A DNA stretch of 64,000 nt from CAYVSF01 sp046482855 (GTDB taxonomy: Bacteria > Bacteroidota > Bacteroidia > Bacteroidales > UBA12077): the NCBI GenBank assembly GCA_046482855.1, contig JAWOEH010000202.1:1-64000 (forward strand). Direction: 5' to 3'. Below are positions 1 to 8,063 of the stretch, piece by piece. Below the pieces are notes generated by a model. That model ran no database searches. It had not been told where the DNA came from and saw nothing but the letters and a program-made list of their open reading frames with translations. The position numbers and the translations under genes are program-made. Each line of letters begins with the position of its first letter. Position 1 is the first letter of the stretch.

Positions 1-912
1 TCCGATAAAACAGGCGAGAGCTGGGAGATTTCTGCTGTGGAAAATAATGTATCGGTTGTAGCCAATGGGTTTCTTGAGGGAAACACCCTACAAGAGCTCA
101 TTGAAATATATATGGGCGATTTAGTTGGAGAAAAGCTCTTCAAAAAATTCGGCATTGAATTTCCTCTGCTTATTAAATATATCGATGCCAACGACGTACT
201 ATCGGTACAAGTTCATCCCGATGATACTCTGGCTAAAAAGCGACATAACGCCTACGGAAAAACAGAAATGTGGTATGTCATTGATGCAGAGCCGGAGGCA
301 CAACTTATTAGCGGATTTAAAAAGGAACTTACAAAACAGGAGTATGCGAACCATTTAGAACAAGGCACACTTGAGAAAGTGCTCAACTTCGAACCTGTGA
401 AAGCAGGCGATGTCTTTTATATGCCCTCAGGTCGTGTGCATGCAATAGGTGCGGGTATCGTTCTGGCTGAGATTCAACAAACAAGCGATGTTACTTACCG
501 AATTTTTGACTGGAACCGAAAAGACGAAAAGGGTCAGGGTCGGGAGCTTCACACTGAGCTTGCGATGGATGCCATCGACTTTAGTGTGCAGAAAGAGTAT
601 CGCACCCATTACGAGAATAAACCGAATGAGCCAGCTCCCATCGTTAAGTCATCTTATTTCAGTACAAATAAACTGATACTAGACAAGCCCTTGGAACGCG
701 ACTTCCATGAAATTGATTCCTTTAAAATCTACATGTGTTTGGAAGGGGCAGCAACCCTTATTTGCGATGAGCATACTCAGGAAAAACTATCGAAAGGCGA
801 AACAGTACTGATTCCGGCTAGCTTTGAACATATTGAGCTTTCACCTGTTGGGCAAACAACCCTACTTGAAGTATATGTCGAAGATATTCAAGCAAAAGAC
901 AAAGCCCTGTAA
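1..912 (+). CDS. manA: Mannose-6-phosphate isomerase, class I (5' end missing)
   Basis: Interconverts mannose 6-phosphate and fructose 6-phosphate in the cytoplasm, feeding GDP-sugar synthesis. The reading frame is open from base 1, and the first visible residues (GESWEIS, then NVSVVANG) are the conserved region that follows the missing N-terminus. Zinc-site motifs of the cupin fold are present: QVHPDD near residue 66 of the visible part and the GRVHAIGAG segment near 145. The product runs to TAA at 912. The next gene starts inside its last 38 bases in another frame, which suggests translational coupling. Seen: motifs and truncation by the window edge. Known: type I phosphomannose isomerase family, usually about 320 residues. 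Confidence 0.93.
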   Translation, partial: SDKTGESWEISAVENNVSVVANGFLEGNTLQELIEIYMGDLVGEKLFKKFGIEFPLLIKYIDANDVLSVQVHPDDTLAKKRHNAYGKTEMWYVIDAEPEAQLISGFKKELTKQEYANHLEQGTLEKVLNFEPVKAGDVFYMPSGRVHAIGAGIVLAEIQQTSDVTYRIFDWNRKDEKGQGRELHTELAMDAIDFSVQKEYRTHYENKPNEPAPIVKSSYFSTNKLILDKPLERDFHEIDSFKIYMCLEGAATLICDEHTQEKLSKGETVLIPASFEHIELSPVGQTTLLEVYVEDIQAKDKAL

Positions 913-1348
913 CAGGGTAGATAAAGCCATTGTTCTATTCGATGGCTACTGCAATCTTTGCAACAGTGCAGTGCAATTTATCATGGAACGCGATCCGCAA
1001 GGAAAATTCATGTTTGCTTCACTGCAAGATGTATACCCTAGAAAAAAAGAAAATCCCTCAGACCTGAAAAATTACGATTCGGTAATCCTACTGGAAAAAG
1101 GGAAGATTTACAATAAGTCGTCAGCCGCATTAAGGATAGTAAAAAAACTAAAGGGCCTTTGGCCCTTGCTATATCTGTTTATTATTATTCCTCCAGCTAT
1201 TCGTGATGGTGTTTATGCCTATATTGCACGAAAACGAATGCGGTGGTTTGGCCGATCGGAAGTTTGTTTTGCTCCCACTCCTGAAAACAAGAAGCGCTTT
1301 ATTCAAGATCCAGCTCGCCTTTCTCTACCTGATGAAATCGTTGACTAA
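875..1348 (+). CDS. DCC-family thiol-disulfide oxidoreductase-like protein (DUF393)
   Basis: A 157-residue protein with the family signature DGYCNLCN (DxxCxxC) near residue 25, followed by the usual helical and hydrophobic segments. DUF393 proteins have a thioredoxin-like fold and are presumed redox proteins; no substrate is known. The ATG at 875 is chosen because it is the last in-frame ATG before the conserved VLFDGYCN core; it lies inside manA, giving a 38-base overlap. The 3' end overlaps the opposite-strand DUF4924 gene by 50 bases, which is unusual. Function is inferred from the family only. Confidence 0.85.
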   Translation: MSKIFKQKTKPCNRVDKAIVLFDGYCNLCNSAVQFIMERDPQGKFMFASLQDVYPRKKENPSDLKNYDSVILLEKGKIYNKSSAALRIVKKLKGLWPLLYLFIIIPPAIRDGVYAYIARKRMRWFGRSEVCFAPTPENKKRFIQDPARLSLPDEIVD

Positions 1349-1844
1349 GCCTTGCCATCATTTGCGCTATATCGGCGATTGCTTCAGCCGTTGCAAGCTT
1401 TATTTCCTGCCCCCGCAAACGCAGGAGCAACAAGCCATACAAACCTGTAAAGGCAGCCTCAATTTCGTGCTTCACAGAACCTTTCGATTTTTGCACCAAA
1501 TCGCTTAGGGCGGGTTGAGCCTTCTTGTAAGCTTCAATATAAGCTAATTCATCGGTATTCTGTAATAGTTTCTGATGTAGTTCGAACAGATCGTCAATTA
1601 ATGTTTGATAAACAGCCATGTGGCCTTGCTTTTCAATCCCTTCCTCTTTCATTTGCTCCGCAAGACTCTCGTACCACTCATATAACTGTTGGCGAATCTC
1701 ATCGGGCTGGTCGTACTGCTGAATCAGGTTCTGCTGAATCTGGGTCATGTCAAAGCTATGCGCACGAATGATATCCTCAATTTGCCACATATAAAGGATG
1801 TATTCAACAATGTTCTCTTTTCTCTTTTGTTGAGCTACAATCAT
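1299..1844 (-). CDS. DUF4924 family protein
   Basis: A 181-residue soluble, mostly helical protein of unknown function. The N-terminus (MIVAQQKRKENIVEYILYMW) matches my memory of the Bacteroidota family DUF4924. The ATG at 1844 is preferred over an upstream start because the conserved family sequence begins exactly there. No signal peptide or membrane segment is visible. It lies 10 bases downstream of the Hsp15-like gene on the same strand, so it is probably the last gene of the minus-strand run that starts at prs or L25. Its last 50 bases are antisense to the DUF393 gene. Confidence 0.8.
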   Translation of the reverse strand: MIVAQQKRKENIVEYILYMWQIEDIIRAHSFDMTQIQQNLIQQYDQPDEIRQQLYEWYESLAEQMKEEGIEKQGHMAVYQTLIDDLFELHQKLLQNTDELAYIEAYKKAQPALSDLVQKSKGSVKHEIEAAFTGLYGLLLLRLRGQEIKLATAEAIADIAQMMARLSQRFHQVEKGELDLE

Positions 1845-1854
1845 AGTAAAAAAA

Positions 1855-2241
1855 TTAGCGATGTTTATTTTTAAATTGATCAATCAGCCTTCGTTCTCGT
1901 TTGGTAGGTCGCCCGGCTCCGGGTTGGCGAAATTCACCACGGGAAAAACTCTGTACTTTCAGCTTATCCAGTTCACGCTGTGGTGTAACATCGCGCTTAT
2001 GCTCATCGGCAATAGTGGCTGATTGTCGTTTTGTCAGCAGTCCGGTTATTTCATAATGATAAAAAACCGGTGAGCCTTTTATAACAACAACCTCCCCCAC
2101 TTTTACCAAACGCGAAGGTTTCACTGAGTCGCCGTTAATCAAAACTTTTCCTGCTTTACATGCATTTGTGGCCATGCTCCGGGTTTTATAAATACGCACG
2201 GCCCAAAGCCATTTATCAATACGTAACCCTTCGTTTGCCAT
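1855..2241 (-). CDS. hslR: S4-domain RNA-binding protein, Hsp15-like
   Basis: A 128-residue protein with an N-terminal S4 RNA-binding domain (about residues 5-65: LRIDKWLWAVRIYKTRS, then the CKAGKVLINGD turn) and a basic C-terminal tail rich in Arg and Lys. In E. coli Hsp15 binds 50S subunits carrying a stalled nascent chain and helps recycle them. Its place 2 bases after pth, which frees peptidyl-tRNA, and next to L25 fits a ribosome-rescue role. The gene symbol rests on family similarity, not on a tested function. Confidence 0.85.
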   Translation of the reverse strand: MANEGLRIDKWLWAVRIYKTRSMATNACKAGKVLINGDSVKPSRLVKVGEVVVIKGSPVFYHYEITGLLTKRQSATIADEHKRDVTPQRELDKLKVQSFSRGEFRQPGAGRPTKRERRLIDQFKNKHR

Positions 2242-2243
2242 AT

Positions 2244-2807
2244 TTATCTGTTGTTGTAGGTATTCATTGTCCGTTGAGTACCAATGGTACCAAACGACTT
2301 AATCATATCAATGGCCAAATCGATACGTTCAGGCAGAATTTTTCTCTGTTCATCGGTCCATTTACCCAATACATAATCGATTTGCTGGCCCTGAGAGAAA
2401 TCATTTCCAATGCCAAAACGCAAGCGTGGGTAATTGGAATGCCCTAAGGTTTGATTAATATGAGCCAACCCATTATGTCCGGCATCACTTCCTTTGGCGC
2501 GCATGCGCAAGGCACCAGTAGGCAATGCCAAGTCATCCACTAAAATCAGCATTTTTTCCGGCGAGAGTTGTTCTTTCTGTAACCAGTAATTCACAGCCTT
2601 CCCACTTAAATTCATATAGGTGGAAGGTTTCAGCAGTACAAACTTTCGACCTTTATACTTCACCTCCCCAACATCGCCATAACGACGAGCCGTAAAAGCA
2701 ATATTGGATGCTTTTGCGAAAGCATCCAATATTTCAAAACCTATATTATGTCGAGTATACCTATATTCCTCGCCTATATTTCCTAGGCCTACAATAAGAT
2801 ACTTCAA
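2244..2807 (-). CDS. pth: Peptidyl-tRNA hydrolase
   Basis: Cleaves the ester bond of peptidyl-tRNA dropped from ribosomes. The 187 residues begin LIVGLGNIG, with the catalytic His in TRHNIGF (about residue 20), the Asn of the MNLSG segment and the DDLALPTG Asp near 92. The start is TTG: an in-frame TAG lies two codons upstream (the minus-strand codon at 2811-2813), so no ATG is possible at the 5' end of the conserved core. It sits 11 bases after the L25 gene and 2 bases before the Hsp15-like gene, an evident translation-quality operon. Confidence 0.95.
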   Translation of the reverse strand: MKYLIVGLGNIGEEYRYTRHNIGFEILDAFAKASNIAFTARRYGDVGEVKYKGRKFVLLKPSTYMNLSGKAVNYWLQKEQLSPEKMLILVDDLALPTGALRMRAKGSDAGHNGLAHINQTLGHSNYPRLRFGIGNDFSQGQQIDYVLGKWTDEQRKILPERIDLAIDMIKSFGTIGTQRTMNTYNNR

Positions 2808-2818
2808 AATCTAATCCT

Positions 2819-3412
2819 TTATTCCGTTGCAGCTTCTCCGCCTTCTTCCTCTTCAGCTTCAGCTTTAACACCACGGGCAGTTTTTACCATCACGATAACA
2901 TCCTCGGCAGCATCAAGCATTTCCAGGTTCTCGCGCACAACTTCACTAATTTTAATGGTTTTTCCAATGGTAAGTTTTGTGACATCAATAGTTATTGTAT
3001 CAGGCAAATCTTTAACCAAGCCACGTACTTTCAGGTAACGCTTACGCTTTACCAACTTTCCACCTTTCAGAACGCCTGCCGGAACGCCTTCGAATTGAAC
3101 AGGAACTCTCATTACCACTGACTTACCTTCAGCAATCTCGAAAAAGTCAATGTGCAAAACCTTATCCGTTACAGGATGGAATTGGATCTCCTGCATAGCA
3201 GCCTGATAAGTTGTACCTTCAATAACAAGTTCTACGATATATGCATTGGCTGTATAAACAAGATCTTTCACGGCTAACTCATGCACCTGGAAGTTAATGT
3301 TTCTTCCTTGTCCATAAAGTGCACAGGGAATCATTTCCTCTTTTCGCGCCTTTTTGGTGCTATTCTTCCCAACTTCTTCTCGGAGGCTGCCTTTAACTTC
3401 AATTGATTTCAT
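2819..3412 (-). CDS. rplY: 50S ribosomal protein L25 (general stress protein Ctc type)
   Basis: Binds 5S rRNA in the large subunit. At 197 residues this is the long TL5/CTC form: an N-terminal L25 domain (about 1-90) and a C-terminal beta domain (about 95-180), followed by an acidic Glu-rich tail ending EEEEGGEAATE. An rplY-pth pair is common in bacteria and is seen here. A TATATTTG box 40 bases upstream of the ATG may give the gene its own promoter, although prs lies close upstream on the same strand. Confidence 0.95.
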   Translation of the reverse strand: MKSIEVKGSLREEVGKNSTKKARKEEMIPCALYGQGRNINFQVHELAVKDLVYTANAYIVELVIEGTTYQAAMQEIQFHPVTDKVLHIDFFEIAEGKSVVMRVPVQFEGVPAGVLKGGKLVKRKRYLKVRGLVKDLPDTITIDVTKLTIGKTIKISEVVRENLEMLDAAEDVIVMVKTARGVKAEAEEEEGGEAATE

Positions 3413-3451
3413 TTTGCTTATATTTTATTTCCTGTTACAAATTTTAGTCCG

Positions 3452-3459
3452 CAAATATA
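3452..3459 (-). promoter_or_regulatory. Possible -7 box upstream of rplY
   Basis: On the minus strand this reads TATATTTG, a perfect match to the Bacteroidota -7 consensus TAnnTTTG, 40 bases before the L25 ATG. I see no convincing -33 TTTG at the right spacing, so the promoter call is tentative. Confidence 0.4.
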
Positions 3460-3465
3460 TAACAA

Positions 3466-4404
3466 TTATTCGATAAATGTAGAACTAATTGACTTGCAAT
3501 TATAAACTTTATTAATTACATCTGCAAATACATCCGCTACTGATAAAACCTTAATCTTGTCCGAGATAGGTTTAATAGGAATGGAGTCGGTTACAATCAG
3601 TTCCGTTATCTTACTGTTGTTGATTCGTTCGTATGCCGGCCCCGACAATACAGCATGTGTAGCAATGGCACGCACACTTTTGGCGCCTTGTTCCATCATC
3701 ATGTCAGCAGCTTTTGTGAGCGTACCGGCAGTATCGACCATATCGTCAAGGATAATCACATTCTTATCTTTCACATCGCCAATTACCGTAAGCTTTGCCA
3801 CTTCGTTAGCACGCTTGCGCGACTTATGACAGATAACCATGGGTGTATGTAAGAATTTAGAGTAGGCATTTGCTCGCTTTGCTCCTCCCATATCGGGTGC
3901 GGCAATTACTACATCCTCTAACTGTAAGTTTTTTAGATAGGGCACAAATATCGAGGAAGCGTACAAATGATCTACAGGCACATCAAAGAAACCCTGAATC
4001 TGGTCGGCATGTAAGTCAAGTGTCATTATGCGATCGACACCTGCTGCGGTCAAAAGATTAGCTACCAATTTAGCGCCAATCGACACACGTGGTTTATCTT
4101 TTCGGTCCTGACGTGCAAAACCAAAATAGGGCATTACTGCAGTAACTTTGTAAGCCGATGCACGCTTGGCTGCATCAATCATGAGTAATAGCTCCATCAG
4201 ATTGTCGGAAGGGGGAAAAGTACTCTGCACAATAAACACATAGGCACCTCGTACCGTTTCATCATAATAGGTGCAAAATTCACCATCGCTGAACTCGGTG
4301 TAAGAACTCTCTCCTAGTTCAACACCCAGACTGTTAGCTACTTGTTCGGCCAGGTAACGCGATTTGTTGCCGGCAAAAATCTTAATGGGAGCGTTGTTAC
4401 TCAT
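3466..4404 (-). CDS. prs: Ribose-phosphate pyrophosphokinase
   Basis: Makes PRPP from ribose 5-phosphate and ATP, the precursor for purines, pyrimidines, His, Trp and NAD. The 312 residues are full length for class I enzymes. Visible motifs: FSDGEF near residue 40, FARQDRKDKPR in the catalytic flexible loop, DLHADQIQGFF near 130, and the PRPP-binding loop DDMVDTAGTL near 220. The gene lies 53 bases upstream of rplY on the same strand. A TAACTTTG -7-like box lies 34 bases upstream of its ATG. Confidence 0.96.
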   Translation of the reverse strand: MSNNAPIKIFAGNKSRYLAEQVANSLGVELGESSYTEFSDGEFCTYYDETVRGAYVFIVQSTFPPSDNLMELLLMIDAAKRASAYKVTAVMPYFGFARQDRKDKPRVSIGAKLVANLLTAAGVDRIMTLDLHADQIQGFFDVPVDHLYASSIFVPYLKNLQLEDVVIAAPDMGGAKRANAYSKFLHTPMVICHKSRKRANEVAKLTVIGDVKDKNVIILDDMVDTAGTLTKAADMMMEQGAKSVRAIATHAVLSGPAYERINNSKITELIVTDSIPIKPISDKIKVLSVADVFADVINKVYNCKSISSTFIE

Positions 4405-4437
4405 AACTTAAATTTTGTGTGTTCGATTTTGGCGCTG

Positions 4438-4445
4438 CAAAGTTA
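4438..4445 (-). promoter_or_regulatory. Possible -7 box upstream of prs
   Basis: The minus strand reads TAACTTTG, a match to TAnnTTTG, 34 bases before the prs start. No clear -33 element is seen at the usual spacing. Confidence 0.4.
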
Positions 4446-4483
4446 ATAATATCTGTGGAATTCTTTCGCGCTCAACAAATTTT

Positions 4484-5092
4484 CTATTCACTTGCCTGCC
4501 AGTTGGCATTGAGCTGCTGAATGTAAGTCAACACCTCTTGACGACCTCTTCGATCTTCCGAGGAGGTGACAAAATAGTGCGGCATACTCTCCCATTCTTC
4601 GAGCAAAGCAGATTGAAATACCTCCAACTGCTTTTCAATTTTTGGATTAGAGAGTTTATCTGCTTTTGTGAAGATCAAACAGAAAGGTACTTGCTCGCCA
4701 CCTAAAAATCGCAGAAAATCCATATCTGAACTTTGTGGCGGGATACGCAAATCGACTAACACAAACAAACACATCAGGTTTTCCCGCCTCACGGCATAGT
4801 TTGTGATAAGCTGATGAAACTGCCCTCGTTGTGCTTTTGAGGCTTTTGCATACCCATATCCGGGAAGATCGACCAAGTACCAATCATCATTAATCTGATA
4901 ATGGTTTATTAGGGTTGTTTTCCCGGGGGTTTGTGAAATTTTGGCTAATTTCCGCCTCCCTGTAAGCATATTTATCAAGGACGATTTTCCCACGTTCGAG
5001 CGTCCCACAAAAGCATATTCTGGTTGGTCGGAATCGGGGCATTGCGAAAGTTTCTGACTACTCTTTAAAAAAGTTACCTCTTTAATCTCCAT
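4484..5092 (-). CDS. engB: Ribosome biogenesis GTP-binding protein EngB (YsxC/YihA)
   Basis: A 202-residue GTPase needed for late assembly of the 50S subunit. Motifs are in order: G1 GRSNVGKSS near residue 32, the G2 Thr in TPGKT near 58, G3 DLPGYGYA near 78 and G4 TKAD near 143. The ATG at 5092 is chosen because the conserved MEIKEVTFLKSS begins there; the longer frame upstream runs through the terminator hairpin of the YceI gene. It ends 80 bases before prs. Confidence 0.94.
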   Translation of the reverse strand: MEIKEVTFLKSSQKLSQCPDSDQPEYAFVGRSNVGKSSLINMLTGRRKLAKISQTPGKTTLINHYQINDDWYLVDLPGYGYAKASKAQRGQFHQLITNYAVRRENLMCLFVLVDLRIPPQSSDMDFLRFLGGEQVPFCLIFTKADKLSNPKIEKQLEVFQSALLEEWESMPHYFVTSSEDRRGRQEVLTYIQQLNANWQASE

Positions 5093-5109
5093 ATTGCTGG
5101 TGTCTAAAC

Positions 5110-5136
5110 AAAAAAAAGAAGGAGTAAAACTCCTTC
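5110..5136 (-). terminator. Rho-independent terminator after the YceI gene
   Basis: The stem GAAGGAG/CTCCTTC (5118-5124 with 5130-5136, five-base loop) is followed on the minus strand by a run of T (A tract at about 5110-5117 on plus). It lies 29 bases past the YceI stop and just before the engB start. Confidence 0.8.
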
Positions 5137-5164
5137 CTGGCAAAGTTAATCATTTATATATGAT

Positions 5165-5818
5165 CTAAGGCTGCGCTTTCAACTTTACTTCCAGTGCTAC
5201 CTCATCATGAATAAACTGTTCCTTCAGATTATCAAAAACACTCTTTGATTGATAGTTTACATTCCACTTTGTCCGATCGATAACGAAACGCTCGGTATGT
5301 GCCTTCACCATTCCCGGAGTAATCTCAACCTTGGCTAAAAAAGAGATATTCTTCGAACTCGATTTTATGGACAGGTTACCGGAAATTTTGTGGGTGTAGT
5401 TTGGATCATCGGCAACAGGCTGTACTTCGGTAATTTCAAAGGAGGCAGTAGAAAAGGTATTGACATTAAAAAAATCGGCCGATTTCAGATGTCCCTCCAA
5501 CTTCTGGTTCATTTCGGGGTCTTCAATGTCTTCCACCTTAATGGAAGTCATATCCATTACAAACGATCCGCCAACAATGGTGTTCTCATCAACATTTAAC
5601 ACACCCTTTTGCACATTTACGGTGCCATAGTGCTCACCCGTGGGTTTTGAACCTGTCCAGTGAACAGCACTCTCAGCGGGAACAACGTGGTAATTCATGG
5701 TAACTTCGGCGGACTTAACCTCTTGGGCATCGCTTGTCTCCGATTTTTTCCCCTGGGGACCCTTACAAGCATACCCCATCAAAAATACAGATAGAACAAT
5801 TAAAGCTTTTGTTTTCAT
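5165..5818 (-). CDS. YceI family lipoprotein
   Basis: A 217-residue exported protein. The N-terminal hydrophobic segment ends in a lipobox-like GYAC (Cys about 18), so it is probably a lipoprotein. The rest is the YceI lipocalin-like domain (about 45-215): VHWTGSKPTGEHYGTV, the DMTSIKVEDIEDPEMNQKLEGHLKSADFF-type region and a C-terminal FIHDEVALEVKLKA. YceI proteins bind polyisoprenoids or other amphiphiles in the periplasm; the ligand here is unknown. A terminator follows, so it is probably monocistronic. Confidence 0.88.
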   Translation of the reverse strand: MKTKALIVLSVFLMGYACKGPQGKKSETSDAQEVKSAEVTMNYHVVPAESAVHWTGSKPTGEHYGTVNVQKGVLNVDENTIVGGSFVMDMTSIKVEDIEDPEMNQKLEGHLKSADFFNVNTFSTASFEITEVQPVADDPNYTHKISGNLSIKSSSKNISFLAKVEITPGMVKAHTERFVIDRTKWNVNYQSKSVFDNLKEQFIHDEVALEVKLKAQP

Positions 5819-5882
5819 AGTTTGTAATTTTAGTTTACAAAAGAGACAGAAAACAATGCATTTTGTTCAGTGCAAGAAGCAG

Positions 5883-6512
5883 TTAAGAAGTCCAAAAAAT
5901 ACTTAACACAGTAAAAAAGCCAAAGAGAACAATGACCGCCCCGGCAATTTTATTTACCCACCAAAGCTGCTTCAGTCTGAATTTTTTCCGGAAAGCATTT
6001 ACTGTTCGGGTAAGCATAAACCACCATAAGGTTGCTCCCAGGAATACCCCAACGATAAGCAACCCCGAATCGAACCAGGTTTTATTTGCAGTTACAATGC
6101 CCATACCGGCAAAGGCGGCAATAAAAAGAAAAACTGCCAGTGGATTTGAAAGTGTTAACACCACCACCGAGAAAAAATCCTCGATTAGATTACTCTTTTT
6201 CCGTCGGTGCTTGCGAATTTGATGGACGGGGTTGGTATAAAAAATTCGAATTCCCAGGATAAAAAGCACAATTCCTCCCATAAACTGGAAGTATATTGCC
6301 TGTTCTTCAATAAACTTAATTATAAAAGAAAGGCCTAACACTGCTACCACAGCATAAAGCATATCAACAACAGCAGCACCCAACCCCGAATATAACCCCG
6401 ATGTTTTTCCCTTATTTATGGTTCGCTGAATACACAAAACCCCAACCGGGCCTAACGGAATGGAAGCAAGAAAACCCACTATTGCTCCTTTTACTAATAA
6501 TAAGATATCCAT
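5883..6512 (-). CDS. LysE family translocator
   Basis: A 209-residue inner-membrane exporter with about six hydrophobic segments and the family motif GPVGVLCIQRT near residue 22. LysE/RhtB proteins export amino acids or similar metabolites; the substrate cannot be told from sequence. The ATG at 6512 is chosen over a TTG at 6527, because the hydrophobic first helix starts directly after it. It follows the aldehyde dehydrogenase by about 25 bases on the same strand, so the two may be cotranscribed. Confidence 0.85.
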   Translation of the reverse strand: MDILLLVKGAIVGFLASIPLGPVGVLCIQRTINKGKTSGLYSGLGAAVVDMLYAVVAVLGLSFIIKFIEEQAIYFQFMGGIVLFILGIRIFYTNPVHQIRKHRRKKSNLIEDFFSVVVLTLSNPLAVFLFIAAFAGMGIVTANKTWFDSGLLIVGVFLGATLWWFMLTRTVNAFRKKFRLKQLWWVNKIAGAVIVLFGFFTVLSIFWTS

Positions 6513-6537
6513 GGTCTGCTCAAACAATCTTCTTCTC

Positions 6538-7965
6538 TCAGGAACTTACATTTTTCACTAATAAGCGGGGCTCCATCATTTCCTGAATAGCATACTTCAC
6601 CCCTTCGCGACCAAAACCGCTCTCTTTCACTCCGCCATAGGGCATATGATCAACCCTAAAGGCAGGCACATCATTAATTATTACGCCCCCAACTTCCAAA
6701 CCATTAAAAGCTTTATCCATCTCATCGAGTTGATTGGTAAAGACACCAGCTTGCAGTCCATAAGGCGAGTTATTAATATAATCGAGTGCCGCCTGAAAGT
6801 GGTTGTATTTCTCAATAACTACCACAGGCCCAAAGACCTCTTTTGCGCATACCTTCATAACCGAATCGGTTTGGGTTAAAACAGTGGGCGCATAATAGGC
6901 TCCTTGGCGCTGCCCGCCATGCAGAACAAGGGCACCCTGACTTTTGGCTTCATTCACCCAAGTTTCCACACGTTTTGCATTCGCTTCATCAATCATACCC
7001 GAAAACTGTACCTCTTCCTTATCGGGGGCGCCTGTTCTTAATTGAGCTGTAGCATCAACAAATGCATCAACAAATGTATCAAACACCTGTTCTTGCACTT
7101 GTATACGTTGCACATGTATGCAAACCTGTCCCGAATAGGCAAATCCACCGGCTAAACACTTCTGTACAGCCAGCTTCAGATCAGCAGTTGGCGTTACAAT
7201 AACACCTGCATTTCCGCCCAGCTCCAAGGCTACTTTCTTCTTCCCGGCTTGTGCTTTCATTTTCCAACCTACTTCTGGTGAGCCTGTAAACGAAAGCATC
7301 GCAAATCGCTCATCAGTTACCAACTGATTTCCAGCCTCCCTATCCATAGGCAGCACCGACAATGCCCCTTGAGGAAAGTCTGTTCCCTGAACAAGTCGGG
7401 CTAGCTTCAGCACCGACAAAGGTGTTGAACGGGCAGGTTTTAACACCACCGGATTTCCGGCAGCCAAAGCAGGGGCAAGTTTATGCACAGCTAAATTTAA
7501 CGGAAAGTTAAAGGGGGCAATCGCTGCAATTGGTCCTATGGGCATGTATTTTACCAAGCCCTCCTTCCCTGAGCCTGCAGCCGTCCAGTCGATAGAAAAA
7601 TACTCCCTGGGCAGCCGTTTGGCTTCCTCTGCAGCTACCCGAAATACTTGGGTGGCGCGATCAACTTCTCCACGCGCATAAGTTAAAGGTTTACCTGCCT
7701 CCAATGCCAACGTCTCGGCAAAACTATCACGCTCTTCAACCAACTTTTCGGCAATCTGCATCAATGCTTCATAGCGCTTATACGAAGGCATGTTCCGCAA
7801 GTCATTTGCTGCTTGCTGAGCTGCAAGTATCGCCTTCTCTAATTCCTCTTTACCGGCTAAAAAGGTGGTTCCTACCTCCCGGTTATCATAAGGGCAGGTT
7901 ACAGAAAATTCAGTGGAGGTCTCCTGAAAACTTCCAGCAATATAGATCGGATATTTTTTAGCCAT
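6538..7965 (-). CDS. NAD(P)-dependent aldehyde dehydrogenase
   Basis: A 475-residue member of the aldehyde dehydrogenase superfamily. Catalytic residues are visible: the general base Glu in ALELGGNAG (about 250) and the nucleophile Cys in YSGQVCIHVQR (about 284). The cofactor motif region SFTGSPEVGW and the Asn of PFNFPLNLAVHK are also present. The substrate is not clear; the sequence resembles the lactaldehyde, succinate-semialdehyde and non-phosphorylating GAPDH branches. The ATG at 7965 starts the MAKKYPIYIAG core. A TATCTTTG -7-like box is at 7993-8000, and the gene is divergent from the DMT transporter. Confidence 0.9.
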   Translation of the reverse strand: MAKKYPIYIAGSFQETSTEFSVTCPYDNREVGTTFLAGKEELEKAILAAQQAANDLRNMPSYKRYEALMQIAEKLVEERDSFAETLALEAGKPLTYARGEVDRATQVFRVAAEEAKRLPREYFSIDWTAAGSGKEGLVKYMPIGPIAAIAPFNFPLNLAVHKLAPALAAGNPVVLKPARSTPLSVLKLARLVQGTDFPQGALSVLPMDREAGNQLVTDERFAMLSFTGSPEVGWKMKAQAGKKKVALELGGNAGVIVTPTADLKLAVQKCLAGGFAYSGQVCIHVQRIQVQEQVFDTFVDAFVDATAQLRTGAPDKEEVQFSGMIDEANAKRVETWVNEAKSQGALVLHGGQRQGAYYAPTVLTQTDSVMKVCAKEVFGPVVVIEKYNHFQAALDYINNSPYGLQAGVFTNQLDEMDKAFNGLEVGGVIINDVPAFRVDHMPYGGVKESGFGREGVKYAIQEMMEPRLLVKNVSS

Positions 7966-7992
7966 AGCCTGGGATTTTTCGGTTCGAAGAGA

Positions 7993-8000
7993 CAAAGATA
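7993..8000 (-). promoter_or_regulatory. Possible -7 box for the aldehyde dehydrogenase
   Basis: The minus strand reads TATCTTTG, matching TAnnTTTG, 28 bases before the ATG. No clear -33 box is seen. Confidence 0.4.
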
Positions 8001-8030
8001 AAACAAGATACCAAAAGAGCAGTTAATTTA

Positions 8031-8063
8031 TCTGTTATATTTGCTGCAGCAAAATATAACAGA
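8031..8063. repeat. 33-base near-perfect palindrome abutting the DMT transporter start
   Basis: Arms CTGTTATATTT (8032-8042) and AAAATATAACAG (8051-8062) flank the self-complementary centre GCTGCAGC (8043-8050), with a one-base offset in the T/A run. The element also contains TATATTTG (8036-8043), a perfect -7 box on plus, and ends at the ATG of the next gene. It lies in the 97-base gap between two divergent genes. It could be an operator for a dimeric repressor or a 5'-leader hairpin that hides the start codon. The lack of a -33 box leaves the promoter role open. Confidence 0.65.
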
